Origin: Candidula unifasciata
Taxonomy: Eukaryota; Mollusca; Gastropoda; Stylommatophora; Geomitridae
Direction of reading: 5' to 3'
Assembly: GCA_905116865.2 (NCBI GenBank)
Contig: CAJHNH020002669.1
Span: 812,612-876,611, forward strand
Length of the DNA stretch: 64,000 nt
Below, in pieces: positions 28,001-42,500 of the stretch (position 1 is the stretch's first letter; every line of letters starts with the position of its first letter). A model generated the notes under the pieces. That model did not search any database and had not been told where the DNA came from. It was given only the letters and a program-made list of their open reading frames with translations. Made by a program: the position numbers and the translations under genes.

Positions 28001-31000
28001 AGAATACACACGAGCGTCTGATCTTACTACCCACAGACCACGGGAAATTACTAAAAGTAATAGGAGTGGAGCAACCATGGAGTGACCCTTTTGCTATGAA
28101 GCTGAAACTCAGATTACCAGATTACCAGACTAGAAGTAGACCTGAAAAAATCCCAGCCTTCACCGGGGCTTGAATCCGGGACCTCAAGCACTCAAGGCGA
28201 ACACCATAACTTGAGACCACTCAGCCCCCTCTATTGGGTATCAAGGGCAGAAGAATAATTCACACTGTGTTGTAGAGAGAAGACAGATACAACTTGTACA
28301 GCAACAGTAAATAGTACATGAACATACCAGGCTTATTATAACAATTTCATTATTTGGTCTCTTCATGACATTTCAGTTTGACAGAGAAGCTAAAGAATAC
28401 GATACAATGCAGAAGAGTGACCTTGCTCTTGCACGCCACGTGGCAAAGGCTCACTCCATCTCAGATTCGGAGGACTCGGATTCAGCGACAAGTCCAAACA
28501 ATACATCCAGTCTGGATGGCTCTGTGGATTTGTTTGGTGAGAGCGGAGATGGAGGTAGGTTGCCAGTTTGTCCGCTTGGTTTTTAAAAGCATAGCTGTAA
28601 TTACAGTAACAGTAAATTAAAGGACCCTTTTAGTGACACCTGACATATTGGTTATATGTGGCAGGACCATATGTTAAGTCAAATCGGCACATAAATATAT
28701 AATATTGCTGCCTTTACTTCCTTTATTTAGTAAATGTATTCATGTCCTGACCCAATCAATGCACAGGCATGAACACAGCCAGTTATGTTAACTATACATC
28801 TCAAAAGACATAATTAGAAAAGTCGGTAAAGTGACTTCTGTGGGGAATTGGACCCTCCTGTAAGTGTCAGTTTGTGGCTACTCGGTTGAGGATCAAGGGG
28901 ACAGAGTGAAACATACTGTGAAAGGTATGCTCCCAGTAGAGTAGCAAGCATCACTTCCTAGGTCCCAGGTAGACATCACCCTTTGCATCCACCCTTTTCC
29001 CAAGACATTCATGTGTGTTCAAAAATGAACAGGCAGTCAGATTGGCTGGTTCTACCCCACTTGGTGATAAACTGGTGTGTGACCAGCTAGATTTGGTTAG
29101 GCTTCTTGGGAGCAAGTGAGCTGTGCAGATGCACAAGTTGGTAATCATGGTCTGAAGATAGGGCTGCAGCAGGGAGTCACACAGGGGATCTGTTTGTCAC
29201 TCAGCACTCATAGAAAAGGCAAGATAGACTGCTATCGGTACCATTGGAATTGGAACTATGTATTAGCTGCTAAAGATGGGGAATGAGAGATTATGAGAAT
29301 GTCCCGAGTGTAGTGATGTCGGTTTTTAACTCAGCTTAATGTAATCTTAGTTGAGGTTTCAACCTCACTTTGGTCAGGTCACCACACACTAGTTCCGTTC
29401 CTGTGTCAGTGAAAATCAAATGAAATCTCCCTCACTGTCTGATTTGAAAAAAAATGGTGAACAAATGGTTAGTCCCGGCACAATCCATAAATGTATGCAG
29501 GCAGCAAATGCATAAGGCAGTTGCTAGAGGTGCCAGAGCCAACAGTCACCACCAGAAATGCAGTTTGCCATTGATGGAAGTAGCTGGTCACGATAAATTA
29601 GCTATATATGCATAACATTATTACATAAGTACTTCGCCAGCCCACACATAAACTGGCTACTGGCCATTGATTACCAAACACTGCACAAATGAAAGGCATT
29701 CTACCTGAAAACACAGCTCACAGTGCTGCACTAAGTACTTCACTCAGCTGTTACAAACAGTAGTGTTTATTTAAATTAATTTTTCAATTTTGTTCCAGCA
29801 AAGTCTTTGAGTCCCCAACATTCCTTGATCAGCCAAGGTAAAAAAAATTCACACACGAAGCAAACAGACAGCAGTTCCGACATCTATGAAGCAGACACAG
29901 ATGTGGATGACAAGAGTGACCCAGAAACAGAAGCCAAAAGCAAGCCTGTTTGTAAATATGGAAGCAAGTGCTACAGGAAAAACCCATCCCACTTAAAGGA
30001 ATTCTGTCACCCTGGTAAGTGTTTGGCTGATGAATTTCATTTGAGTGTGTGGGGGTGGGGAGTTGGTGCCAGTTGTGTAAGAGTGGTGAAGAAATAAGAG
30101 AAATATCTGGGTAACCACGCATAGCAGCGGTTTTAAGAAAAAGAAGATGGCAATGTATTGGACACAACCTGAGAAGAAAGCAGAGAATCACCAAATGGGC
30201 ACTCAAATAGGAAATACAGAATAGAGGAAGCAAGTACACCCAAACGAAACCCTAAAACAAACATTAATAAGAGAGGCCAAACGTACCAGACTGAATTCGA
30301 TTCATGCTATTGCAAGGATTGTACAGGATGGGAGGGAATAAAGGAATAGATTGCGAGAGCGATGTGATATATAATGGTATAACAGGACAATAATGATATT
30401 GATGCTCATGTGAAATTATCACAAGTTTTCCTGATGACAGGGAATATGATTAGCAAGACCCGCCCACATTTAGAAAATGCTTCCATAACTAGCGCACAAG
30501 TTGTGTTAGGCCAAATTGTGCAGAATTGCAGCTTAGCTGTAAACCACAATACAGCATGTCAACCAGCAATTTAAAGCTGAATACAGAAGAAGAAGATAAG
30601 CATGGGATTTCAGGACCATTGATGTCATTGTATACATTGAACATATTTCTGAAATACCCAGCATTCAGCCTGTGGGAAAACAAATGTTTTCATTTTTTTT
30701 TCCTGATTCCCTTCCTGATTTACCCCCTCCCTGCATGCAGCATGGTCCAGCTTATAGGAATGATGTAATGATTTGTACATTCATTGGTGAAATCGTCTCT
30801 TTTAATTCACTTGTTTACTTACAGGAAGGTCTTGATTTCTTCTTCTCCTGCAATTGCTCTTAACCCTTTTGTCCTGTAAAAATCTTTAAGAAAATTACAC
30901 TGTTTCAAATTTTATTTTTACGGAATCACATTGTAGTAATTTTACTGAGATTCTACTCTAAGAAACTAGGTGAAGAGAATAAGAATCAGAAAAAAATTAA

Positions 31001-33544
31001 GGAGTCTTGGTCAGTTTTAATAAAATCCAGAGGTTGAAACCTGTGACCACCAAGCAGACTGGCAAGCATGCAAGCTGTTGCGTCATTGAGGCCCCAAATT
31101 TACTTTAAAGATGCATTTTTCATATTTAGAGTCTCTATTTTGTGCAGTGATGATTTAAAAAAAAAAATTATATTAAGGGAAATAATCACTAAATACAAAT
31201 GGAGCACAGAAATATTTACCTCTCTTTGACCCAGAAAACAAAGGTTGTGTTGACATTGTCACAGAGAACAAAGTGAAATCATCATAAGTTTATTAGCTTG
31301 TCACAGTAACCCTACGATTGATGTTTTCCCTGCAAATAATGTGTCCAAATTTGTATTCCTAAATATACCCACCATGTTTTCACACTATGTTGCTGCAGCC
31401 AGTACCAAAGCTGTTGTATAGGCACATTTAGTCGTCCACATGTAGGATACAATTTTTTTGTTATTTGAAGCCCCAATCTGGATACTGCCGGGCGCCCTGA
31501 ATATAGCCGTGCCATAAATATGGCCTAGCCGTAGATGTGGCCTAACGGCTGAAAGGGGTTTCTGGGACCTCTCCATGGGTGATCTTCATCGGCATGGTGG
31601 CACTTGGTGTCACCGGGTGTTTATCGCTTGTGTGATGTCCTGGTGGGGTACAACTACCTACCACAGGCACATTGGCCACTGCCCAAAGACATCTGTCATC
31701 AGCAACCTGTACAAGTCAGAAAACTGGCTGTCTCGGGGTGACAGGATTCAAAGGACAGTTGGCATGTTTGGCATATTGTGTTATTTTTTACAGCTAGGCT
31801 GACTCATTTGTATGCAGACTGTTGGTTCCATGCCTCTCAGGCAGATGCACTCTTACTTCGAAGGAATCTCTCAATTAGTCAGCTCTTACGACATGCTTGA
31901 GGGTAGGCAGTGGGTCTGTTCTTGTTTTCCCTGTAATAGGGCCCCGGAACCCACACAGGAAAAATTGGAATTTGAAACAAGAAGGTGTGAGCGAGATAAG
32001 TTTATCAATGAATGACAAGGCCTCAGTAAATGTTTTTTCGTGTTTTTGTTTTTTGTTTCAAGTATTTGAAAATGACTGTGGTGGTCTTCTTAATATATAG
32101 AGAGGATCAGCAATGGCGATATCAGGACAAGTTGGCACAGAATCTGCAAAATAACTATAAAAAAAACTATATAAACTATATTAAGAGACAACAGGTCAGT
32201 GGTTTGGTGATGTGTCAAGACTGCGACAGGATAGAGCACCACAGAGTGCCATGTCACTTGCACACAACAGAAGCAGAGCTAGAAATCTGATGTGTGGTAA
32301 TATTAAAAATACGGTAGAAATCATCAAACAATTTATGAAGGCAATACAAGAAAAACAAACTTGTTTTTCTCGTGAATGAATGTTTTAAGAAGGACTGAAA
32401 AATCCGGAATGTTTATGTTCATCCTTAGACTTCTTTTATACTGTGGTGCGACACTTTTTGATAACCTCTACTAAAATACGAAACCTTTAGACAATCACTT
32501 GTATTTCTTTCACACATTAATGATGTTCTTGGGCTTATGTCGGCATGCAATCTGTTCAAAATGGTTTTTTTAAAATAGGTAAGCGGAAGGGCAGTGAAGG
32601 AGCAGCTTGTGAAATACAAAACAAAAAGGTCAAAGGCAGCAAAGATGAAAAAACACCTTTGGATGTTTTCAACGAGTTTCAGCCTATCAGTTTTTTTCTG
32701 ACCAAAGTTCACGACATTCCAAGCAGGTTCAACACAACTGGTGCCATGAGTTTGAAAGGTGAGGTCATTTGTTGTCTCAGGTCAGAAAGCAAAGTTGTGA
32801 TCTGTGTAGTTTTTGTGAAAATTTATGCTCAGATGCACAAATACTACTAATTTGTATTCAGGAGTATGTTATGTTATGTTATCACAATTGACATCGCTGT
32901 ACATTGTGCATTCACATGTGTGCTCAGTCCTCCGATGCAGCAGCAACTTCAGAGTACTTCTACTAATTGTTCCCATGAGAAGCTGGTTATATTGTCTCCT
33001 ATCTCGGCCTTGAAGACGGCATAGATGTGCTTCACCATGCTTTACTCCCATGTCACGCAGTCGTGTTAATGTCAGGGATTCCTCATTATCCACTAGCCCA
33101 GTCCGTACAGTGGTGACAATATCTGCTCTGTCCATGCTTTTTCCCACATGCCTTAGTGCAATGCTTCAGGAGTATGCAGAGTGATTGACAGAAGAAGTGA
33201 TTGAACAATGCAATCTCGATTGTTCCAACCTCAATGAAGACAAAGCTGTATGGTGGACAGGAAGCTATTTACTGCATGATAGCTTTCATCAAGGCTGCCA
33301 GCTTCCTAATGTAACTTTAGATCGAATGGATCCACATAGAAAAAAGAAAAAGAAGATGAATGCAAAGAGAAGATCATTATTGACATAGTTTTGTCATTTT
33401 CTGCAGTTCATCTCAAATCTTAGTTCCAGTTTCAAATGTTAACTTGATTGTTGACTTCAGTAGATTTTAGGTGATACATTTAGCATTTATGTTTTTGGTA
33501 TGTTTGAATCTCCATTCCAGATTTGTCCTGGCTGCAAATTTTTT

Positions 33545-33575
<31 letters not shown>

Positions 33576-36500
33576 GCGCTAGTTAATGATGAAACAGCTT
33601 TGAGGAAGACAGGAAGAGAAAAATGTTGACAGCTTTTCATCATGTCATGGAAAGAGAATACAAGCACAACATGATAAAGGTAAACGGGTAATCAGTCGAG
33701 CTCCCAGTTCATCGCAAACGGGTACCCCCCCCCTCCATAATTGCTCTGTGCCCATTAAAACCATACAAAATGCCCATTACTGTCCTTGTGACAAGTCAGA
33801 CAGACAACAGTCCTGGTAGATTTCAATAGTTTGTATGAACATCAAATGCAAAAGGCAGCCACCAGAGGTATAAAGATCTCAGTTATTAGAATTACTATTC
33901 ATAGTTGATATAAGCAACAGCCACAACAGACCAGCAGGTGCACATGTATTACTGCATAAAGCACACTGCCAGTTCTGTGGCAACAAGCCACTCACCATTT
34001 TCTTGATATGTAGTTTACAACACAAAGTGGTAAGAGGGTGCAAAAAACCGCATTTAGATCATATTGTCAAGACACCAGTGCTGATAGTAAATTCTGTGGC
34101 AGGCTGTGGAGAGATCTGATTCTGTGAAATACCTGGGTATACGATTGTTTATAGATTCCTAACATTTAAAGAATACATAGACCACATTCTAAGCAAAGCC
34201 AAGAAAAGTCTTTGTGGAGCTACTGAGGAGGAGATCAGAGCACCTATGGATCTGTCAAGAATGCCGTGATGTGATCATCATTGTTATCAGTTTCCACTTT
34301 TGCTGTTAACATTGTTGAGAGGAACAGTTTGCGATCCACAGCTTGATGGGTAGCAATGGCCATTGTCATTCAGTGTCAATGTTAAAGGTCTTTAATGTCA
34401 TCAATCCATCTTCTCCTTAGGTGACCTCTTTCTTTCTAATCAGATCTTTCTTATGTGTAGTGCCTGTGTTGGTAGTTGTTCTGGCTGCATCTAACGAGAT
34501 GATCAAACCATTTGTTCTTCTGTTTTGTCAATGAAACCGGCTAAGGTGTTGTTCCCACAGCCTGTCTGATGTCATTTCTCACTTTGTCTCAGACAGGTAA
34601 GGGGGAGGCTTCCCTTATTATAATCTTCACTAATCACATCTTATGAGAGCTGCTGTGGTGTGGCGGCTAGACACTGACCTGCGGATCCGAAGGCCAGGGG
34701 TCCACATCCGAACGGAGCCATACTTTAAAAAAAATAGCCTTGCCTTCCAGGTCGACCCAGCCTTAAATGGGTAGCAGGTAAAGTCCTGGAGTGTACAGGT
34801 GGCTAGTGTGATGCTGACCCCATCACCCACCGAATGCTGACCCCATTGCCCACCAAATGCTGACCGCATCACCCACCGAATGCTGACCCCATCACCCACT
34901 GAATGCTGACCCCATCACCCACCTAATGCTGACCCCATCACCCACCTAATGCTGACCCCATCACCCACCAAATGCTGACCCCATCACACACTGAATGCTG
35001 ACCCCATCACCCACCGAATGCTGACCCCATCACCCACCGAATGCTGACCCCATCACCCACCGAATGCTGACCCCATCACCAACAGAATGCTGACCCCATC
35101 ACCCACCAAATGCTGACCCCATCACCCACCGACTGCTGACTCCATCACCCACCGAATGCTGATCCCATCACCCACCGAATGCTGACCCCATCACCCACCG
35201 AATGCTGACCCCATCACCCACCGAATGCTGACCCCATCACCCACCGAATGCTGACCCCATCACCCACCGAATGCTGACCCCAAATGGCTGACCCCATCAC
35301 CCACCGAATGCTGACCCCATCACCCACCAAATGCTGACCCCATCACCCCACCGAATGCTGACCCCATCACCCACCGAATGCTGACCCCCATCACCCACCG
35401 AATGCTGACCGCATCACCCACCGAATGCTGACCCCATCACCCACCGAATGCTGACCCCATCACCCACCGAATGCTGACCCCATCACCCACCGAATGCTGA
35501 CCCCCATCACCCACCGAATGCTGACCCCATCACCCACCGAATGCTGACCCCATCACCCACCGAATGCTGACCCCATCACCCACCGAATGCTGACCCCATC
35601 ACCCACCGAATGCTGACCCCATCACCCACCGAATGCTGACCCCATCACCCACCGAATGCTGACCCCATCACCCACCGAATGCTGACCCCATCACCCACCG
35701 AATGCTGACCCCATCACCCACTGAATGCTGACCGCATCACCCACCGAATGCTGATGGTCCATTAAATATAGGTCTAGCCCTTTATGCCCAATACACCTCA
35801 AAGTGTGGAAAAGAGTCCTTTACTTTCAATCACATCTTCAGAACTGATAGATAGACAACAAATCAAATGGTTTGGCCATGGAACAAGATTGGCATGAGAC
35901 AGGTCACAGCAGAGAGCAATGTTATTCAGATGCAACAGTAACAGAGCCAGATGTCGACCACGCCGAAGATAGACTGCAGAAGTATCAGAGACACTGAAAA
36001 GTACTATATACAAAGCGAGCAGAAGGGCCATTCCAGAGATCTCTCCCTGCCCTGACACAGAGAGGCATTCCATGAGTAGAGAACAGAAGGGCCCGTTCCA
36101 GAGATCTCTCCCTGCCCTGACACAGAGAGGCATTCCATGAGTAGAGAACAGAAGGGCCCGTTCCAGAGATCTCTCCCTGCCCTGACACAGAGAGGCATTC
36201 CATGAGTAGAGAACAGAAGGGCCCGTTCCAGAGATCTCTCCCTGCCCTGACACAGAGAAGCATTCCATGAGTAGAGAGCAGAAGGGCCCGTTCCAGAGAT
36301 CTCTCCCTGCCCTGACACAGAGAGGCATTCCATGAGTAGAGAACAGAAGGGCCCGTTCCAGAGATCTCTCCCTGCCCTGACACAGAGAAGCATTCCATGA
36401 GTAGAGAGCAGAAGGGCCCGTTCCAGACATCTCTCCTTGCCCTGACACAGGCATTCCATGAGTAGAGAACAGAAGGGCCCGTTCCAGAGATCTCTCCTTG

Positions 36501-39500
36501 CCCTGACACAGAGAGGCATTCCATGAGTAGAGAACAGAAGGGCCCGTTCCAGAGATCTCTCCTTGCCCTGACACAGAGAGGCATTCCATGAGTAGAGAAC
36601 AGAAGGGCCCGTTCCAGAGATATCTCCTTGCCCTGACACAGAGAGGCATTCCATGAGTAGAGAACAGAAGGGCCCGTTCCAGAGATCTCTCCTTGCCCTG
36701 ACACAGAGAGGCATTCCATGAGTAGAGAACAGAAGGGCCCGTTCCAGAGATCTCTCCTTGCCCTCAGGCAGAGAGGCATTCCATGAAGAGAAAGAGGAAG
36801 AAGAAGTTCTGGAGGATGGTAGCTGTGAATAAGTATGTTGGCGAGCCACGTGATGATGTTGAAACCAGGCAATTTTTATTTTACCCGCGTGTGAATTCTT
36901 GACTATTAATGGGAAATAAATTGCTTTCAGATATTTTGTCGAAGTCCATGGGAGAACTGAAAGAATCCTGCCACTTTAATTTCATGTTTGACATTCCCTG
37001 GCTGGTCAAGCAGTATCCTGAGGAGTATAGGTACATTGTTGTTGTTGTTATTGTTGTTGTTGTTGTTCATGCACTAACATTGGCCACTTACAGTCACTCA
37101 CTATTTGCCAGCTAGATGCAAATTTAATTTAAAAAAAAATTAAAGGACATAAAAAAAAAATTCTTCCTAGATGAGGATTTTTTCTGTTTCTTCCTCCTCC
37201 TCCATCTTCTTCTTCTTCTTCTTCTTCTTCTTCTTCTTCTTCTTCTTCTTCTTCTTCTTCTTCTTCTTCTTCTTCTTCTTCATCATCATTCTCCTGTTCC
37301 TGTTCGTCTACTCCTCGTCCCTCTTCTTTTCCTCTTCCTTATCCACCTCCTTCTTTCATCTTCTTTTTCATCTTTTTACCTGATCTTCTTCATCTTCTTG
37401 TATTTCTTTCTTTCTTTAAAGAGCAGTTTATATGCTGCATTGTGGTTTACAGCTAGGCTGTATTGCTGCCTTTTTTCAGTCCAACACGTCTAATTCCGAC
37501 AAACCCTTTCTGTAAGGGAAGTACCCTCCCCCTTTTCCAAATAATCTCAGTCCGAACCCTTATATGGTTGATGAGGATTTGAATCTCCTGCTTCTGGGAA
37601 GGTGAGTCAGGGACCAGCTAGCAAGATGGTCACAGGACAGTATGTACACAATATGTACACACTGTGTGCAGGAAATGCACAGAGCGTTGAATTATCGAAG
37701 AGTTAGTAGTCTTTTCAGCACAGAGCGTTGAATTATCGAAGGGTTAGTAGTCTTTTCAGCAGGCTGGTGTTACCAGGGGATCTGGCCAACGCTCAACACT
37801 CAAGAAAAAGGCGAGATGAATTTACAGTCAGGCAGTTATTGGTGCCATTGAAATTGGAACTCTTCACTTGCTGCCGAAGATGAGAACGGAGCGCTTATGT
37901 GAGTGTCCCGGGTGCTAGGATATCGATTCTTAATGCAACATTCAGTAGGCTGTGGACAGAGCAATATTCTGGTAATAATTTCCTTAATGATCATTTTTAC
38001 ACACAGGATATAAGGGACACCTTGGTCAAGAAAGTGTGTGAGGAGGGAACGAACAAATGAACAAGCTTTATTTCCAAAGGATCACAAATTGGGCACGCAG
38101 GCTCTTCTTACATTCGACACACATCTTTTACACAGCAGTTGTATTTCATCGATAATGCCTGTTATGTTCACATAGCAATATGCATTTTATTAACATCAAG
38201 AAAAAAACCCACAGGAGCATGGATAGTAAAATACACACATACACACGCACTCATCATCCACTTACACACAAACATATACACATACATGCATGTATACACA
38301 CATACATACACATATATAGGTAAGGTCACTGTCCTTAATTGTGGCAAATATTTTGCTTCTGACAGTCGGTGGCAGTTGCATTTTCCTCAATTTTTAGACT
38401 GAAAGGATTTCGATTTGTCTCCCAGCTCCTAAGTGGAGCGTAGGCTCAACACCCTTATTTGCGGATTTTATTTGGAAGGTTTCTCAACTGTGACACCAAT
38501 GTGGTGTGGTGAACTGTGAATTCAGCTGACGAGAGACAGTTTTGTTTGTTTTCAGGCAGACCGTAATGAGAGCAACGTTTTGTGAAGGACATGCTTCATA
38601 AGATGAGATCATATTTGTTTCCAGAAAATTATCAAACTCTCAAAGTTATGAAATTATCAAGGGTCCTTTTTAACAACATGCAGAAATCTATAATGTAACT
38701 ATTTATGTCCCCTTGTGTGCCATTTATGTATCCCTTTGTTTTGCTCTCTATTTCTGTCTCCCAAACCTCGTTTCTTCTCTCTGTCTCCCTTTCCTGGACT
38801 CTTTCTCTACACTCTCTCTTCTTCTTCTGTGTTCGCCAGCTGTAAGCTCCAGTGGGAAGTCCTGGTTGTTCGTCCATTTGGATTTTGGCTTTGTGCTAAG
38901 ACCTGAGTTTTGCATGTCCGTCCGTTTTACTGGCTTTTTGTGTGTGCAGTTGGTTGTTCTTTGCTGCTCGGGCAGATGCACTCTCTTTGAAGGAATACCC
39001 TCTCTCTAATAATCTGTAAATTGTGCTTGAATAACTGTATACCAAAATAAGAAGATGATTATCAGTGCTGCGTAACCGTTGATATCAACAGGAAGCTGCC
39101 GCTGCTGTTGGTTCATGGGGATCAAGGCAGGGACGAGCTGGGTATGAAAGCTGATGCCCAGCACTACTCTAATATCACATTTTGTAGAGTAGGTGGCTTT
39201 TTTTATGTTGATCTTTATGTCATTTAGAGCTTGTCGAGCTCATGGCTTTTTTTATGTTGATCTGTATGTTATTTAGAGCTTGTCGAGCTCATGGCTTTTT
39301 TTATGTTGATCTGTATGTTATTTAGAGCTTGTCGAGCTCATGGCTTTTTTTATGTTGATCTGTATGTTATTTAGAGCTTGTCGAGCTCATGACTTTTTTT
39401 ATGTTGATCTGTATGTTATTTAGAGCTTGTCGAGCAGGTGGCTTTATTTATGGTTGATCTGTATGTTATTTAGAGCTTATATATGTCGAGTAAGTGGCTC

Positions 39501-42500
39501 TAGTTATTCTGACCTTTTTATGTTATTTGGAGATTGATTTGTATGGCTGTCTAAGGGATTGTGTACTCATTAGATTGTGTACTCATTAGATTGTGTACTC
39601 ATTAGATTGTGTACTCATTAGATTGTGTACTCATTAGATTGTGTACTCATTGCATATTGTGTTCAAGAAAAATGTTAATACAAATAAAGGTTAAAGTCGA
39701 GAGGATCAACTTCGTTGAAACGGGTTTGAGCCCATGTGACTCGATGTCTCTCCTTTGAATGGCTAACCATAGCTCTGGCAATAATCCCCAGGGGTCGTCT
39801 TAAAAATTGCACTCATGAACTGAATGACAGAGCCGTGAAATGAACCAGCGACCTTCAGAGCGTGAGAAAAATGGCTTGACCACTTCAGGGATAGTGTACT
39901 GAAAGAGTGTACTGTGTACTGAATGGACAGTGTAGTCGGTGGCTAATTTGATCATTGAATATTACACTTAGTGGATAGTGCACTTAGTCGAAAGCGGTGC
40001 ACTGAGTGGATAATGTTCTCAGTGGACAGTGCACTTTTTTTTGGAGACATTGCTTGGTGGACAGTCTACTCGGTGGCTAATGTGATTATTAACTTCTAAC
40101 ACAAAATGGATAGTGCACTCAGTGGATAGCAGTGCATTGTGTGGATAATGTACTCACTTAATCCAGCCTTTTAAATTCACTGGTGGAGATTTCTTAAATT
40201 GGGGATTTAGTCTTATAATTTTCAGCATAATGATAAACGTATACAGGTACTGTAACGGTGGTCGGAGTTAAATTCAGTGCAGACGTAAGATTATTTTTTC
40301 TTACCAGTCTAAAAGGAAATGGGTACCAGATACCCAATATGGGTTCCGGGGCCATTTTTTGGGGGAGAGAAAAATAGACCCATTGTGCCGCCTCTCTCCT
40401 CCAGTAAGCACGTCGTAAAAGTGTTAATTGGACTAATGGTAAAAAACAGGGCACTACACAATTTTCTTAATCTTCCGGAAATTGTCTAGAAATGTTACTT
40501 GTTTCTTGTCCATATTGACATCCAAGCACATTATTCTGACCCACTTGTGGTCCGTACTTCAATGCAGCAGTCATCTCAGTGTCTAGAAAAGAAAAATGAG
40601 GAAAGGAACTGTCCACCCCACCTTGTATGTCATTGTCTAGGACTGTGTTCTTCAGCCTGTCAGCCATGAAACAGTTTCCCATGTTTTGGTCACCATGAAA
40701 CAGTTTCCCATGTTTTGGTCACCATGAAGCAGTTTCCCATGTTTTGGTCACCATGGAAGTTTCCCATGTTTTAGTCACCATGAAAGTTTCCCATATTTTG
40801 GTCACCATGAAAGTTTCCCATGTTTTGGTCACCATGAAAGTTTCCCATGTTTTGGTCACCATGAAACAATTTGCCATGTTTTGGTCACCATGAAACAATT
40901 TGCCATGTTTTGGTCACCATGAAACAATTTCCCATGTTTTGGTCACCATGAAACAGTTTCCCATATTTTGGTTTTGGTGGGCAAGGAAACAATTTCCCAT
41001 GTTTTGGTGGCCCATGAAACAGTTTTCCATGTTTTGGTGGGCCATGAAACAGTTTCCTATGTTTTGGTGGGCCATGAAACAGTTTCCCATGTTTTGGTGG
41101 CCCATGAAACAGTTTCCTATGTTTTGGTGGGCCATGAAACAGTTTCCTATGTTTTGGTGGCCCATGAAACAGTTTCCCATGTTTTGGTGGCCCATGAAAC
41201 AGTTTCCTATGTTTTGGTGGGCCATGAAACAGTTTCCTATGTTTTGTTGAGCAATGAAACAGTTTCCTATGTTTTGGTGAGCCATGAAACAGTTTCCTAT
41301 GTTTTGGTGGGCCATGAAACAGTTTCCTATGTTTTGGTGGGCCATGAAACAGTTTCCTATGTTTTGGTGGGCCATGAAACAGTTTCCTATGTTTTGGTGG
41401 GCCATGAAACAGTTTCCTATGTTTTGGTGGGCCATGAAACAGTTTCCTATGTTTTAGTGGCCCATGAAACAGTTTCCTATGTTTTGGTGGGCCATGAAAC
41501 AATTTTCCATGTTTTGGTGGCCCATGAAAGTTTGCCATGTTTTGGTGGGCCATGAAAGTTTCCCATGTTTTGGTGGGCCGCAGGTGTAAGAATGGTTGAG
41601 GAACACTGGATATGTAAAGTCTAATATTCACAGCTCCCATGTGACAGTAACTGTTAGGGGACAAGCTTTACTTACAGACATTGGTGACAAAAAGTTTAAG
41701 ACCATCTAGTAAGTAATAGATTTCTCCATCCTGTTACAAAGTATTGCATCCACTGTTGTTTCAGAGCCCACCAAAGACAGACATTAAGACTCTTAAATAG
41801 CTATTATTGCAATACTTTATAATAGAGATAGAGTTTCAGCTTCTTGCAAACGGGTCACCCCATGTTGCCCCGCTCCTGTTCTACCGAAAAATACACAGAA
41901 GGTTCATCACTGTCCCTTGTGGAAAAATTGACACAGACTGCAGTCTCAATATATCCACCAGTATACACACCCATTAAAAGCACAAGGCAGCCATCAGAAG
42001 TTCTAACACAAAGTCTGACATTGGAAGCAGCAGTTACAAACAGATCAGCAGCTGCACACATGATTAGTTTTAATTACATAAGGCACCACCAATACTATGG
42101 CAACACACATGCTGTTTTCTGAATTCACAGTTTCCAACACCACATTGGTCACAGTTGAGAAACTTTTCAAATGAAATCTGCAGCTCACAGTGTCACGCCA
42201 TGCACTCAGTTCAGTAGCTGGGAGACAAAACTGTATCCCTTCAGTCTACAAATGGAGGAAAATGCAACAGCCACCATTTGTTAGAAGCACAAAAGTTGCC
42301 ACAACTAAGGACAGTGGCCATGCCTATCGTCCATTTTTAAATGTTTTGTAAATATCATTTATTTACTAGGTGATCTTAAACTTTTTGCCATTATTGTTGT
42401 GTAATTTTGGCTTAACATGTAATTATCATTCAGATCCTAATATCTGCTGTGTTTAATATTTTGATCAAATATTTGCAGGCACCTTTAGAAATACCATATG

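Noticed and set aside
35798..36872. Three overlapping minus-strand ORFs of 281-295 codons
   Set aside because: They are frames of the 65-bp minisatellite. The unit lacks minus-strand stops and 65 is not divisible by three, so every frame stays open. No start context, domain or complexity.
40885..41664. 259-codon minus-strand ORF with [10 protein letters not shown] repeats
   Set aside because: Artefact of the 30-bp array (ten codons per unit) in TDP1 intron 6.
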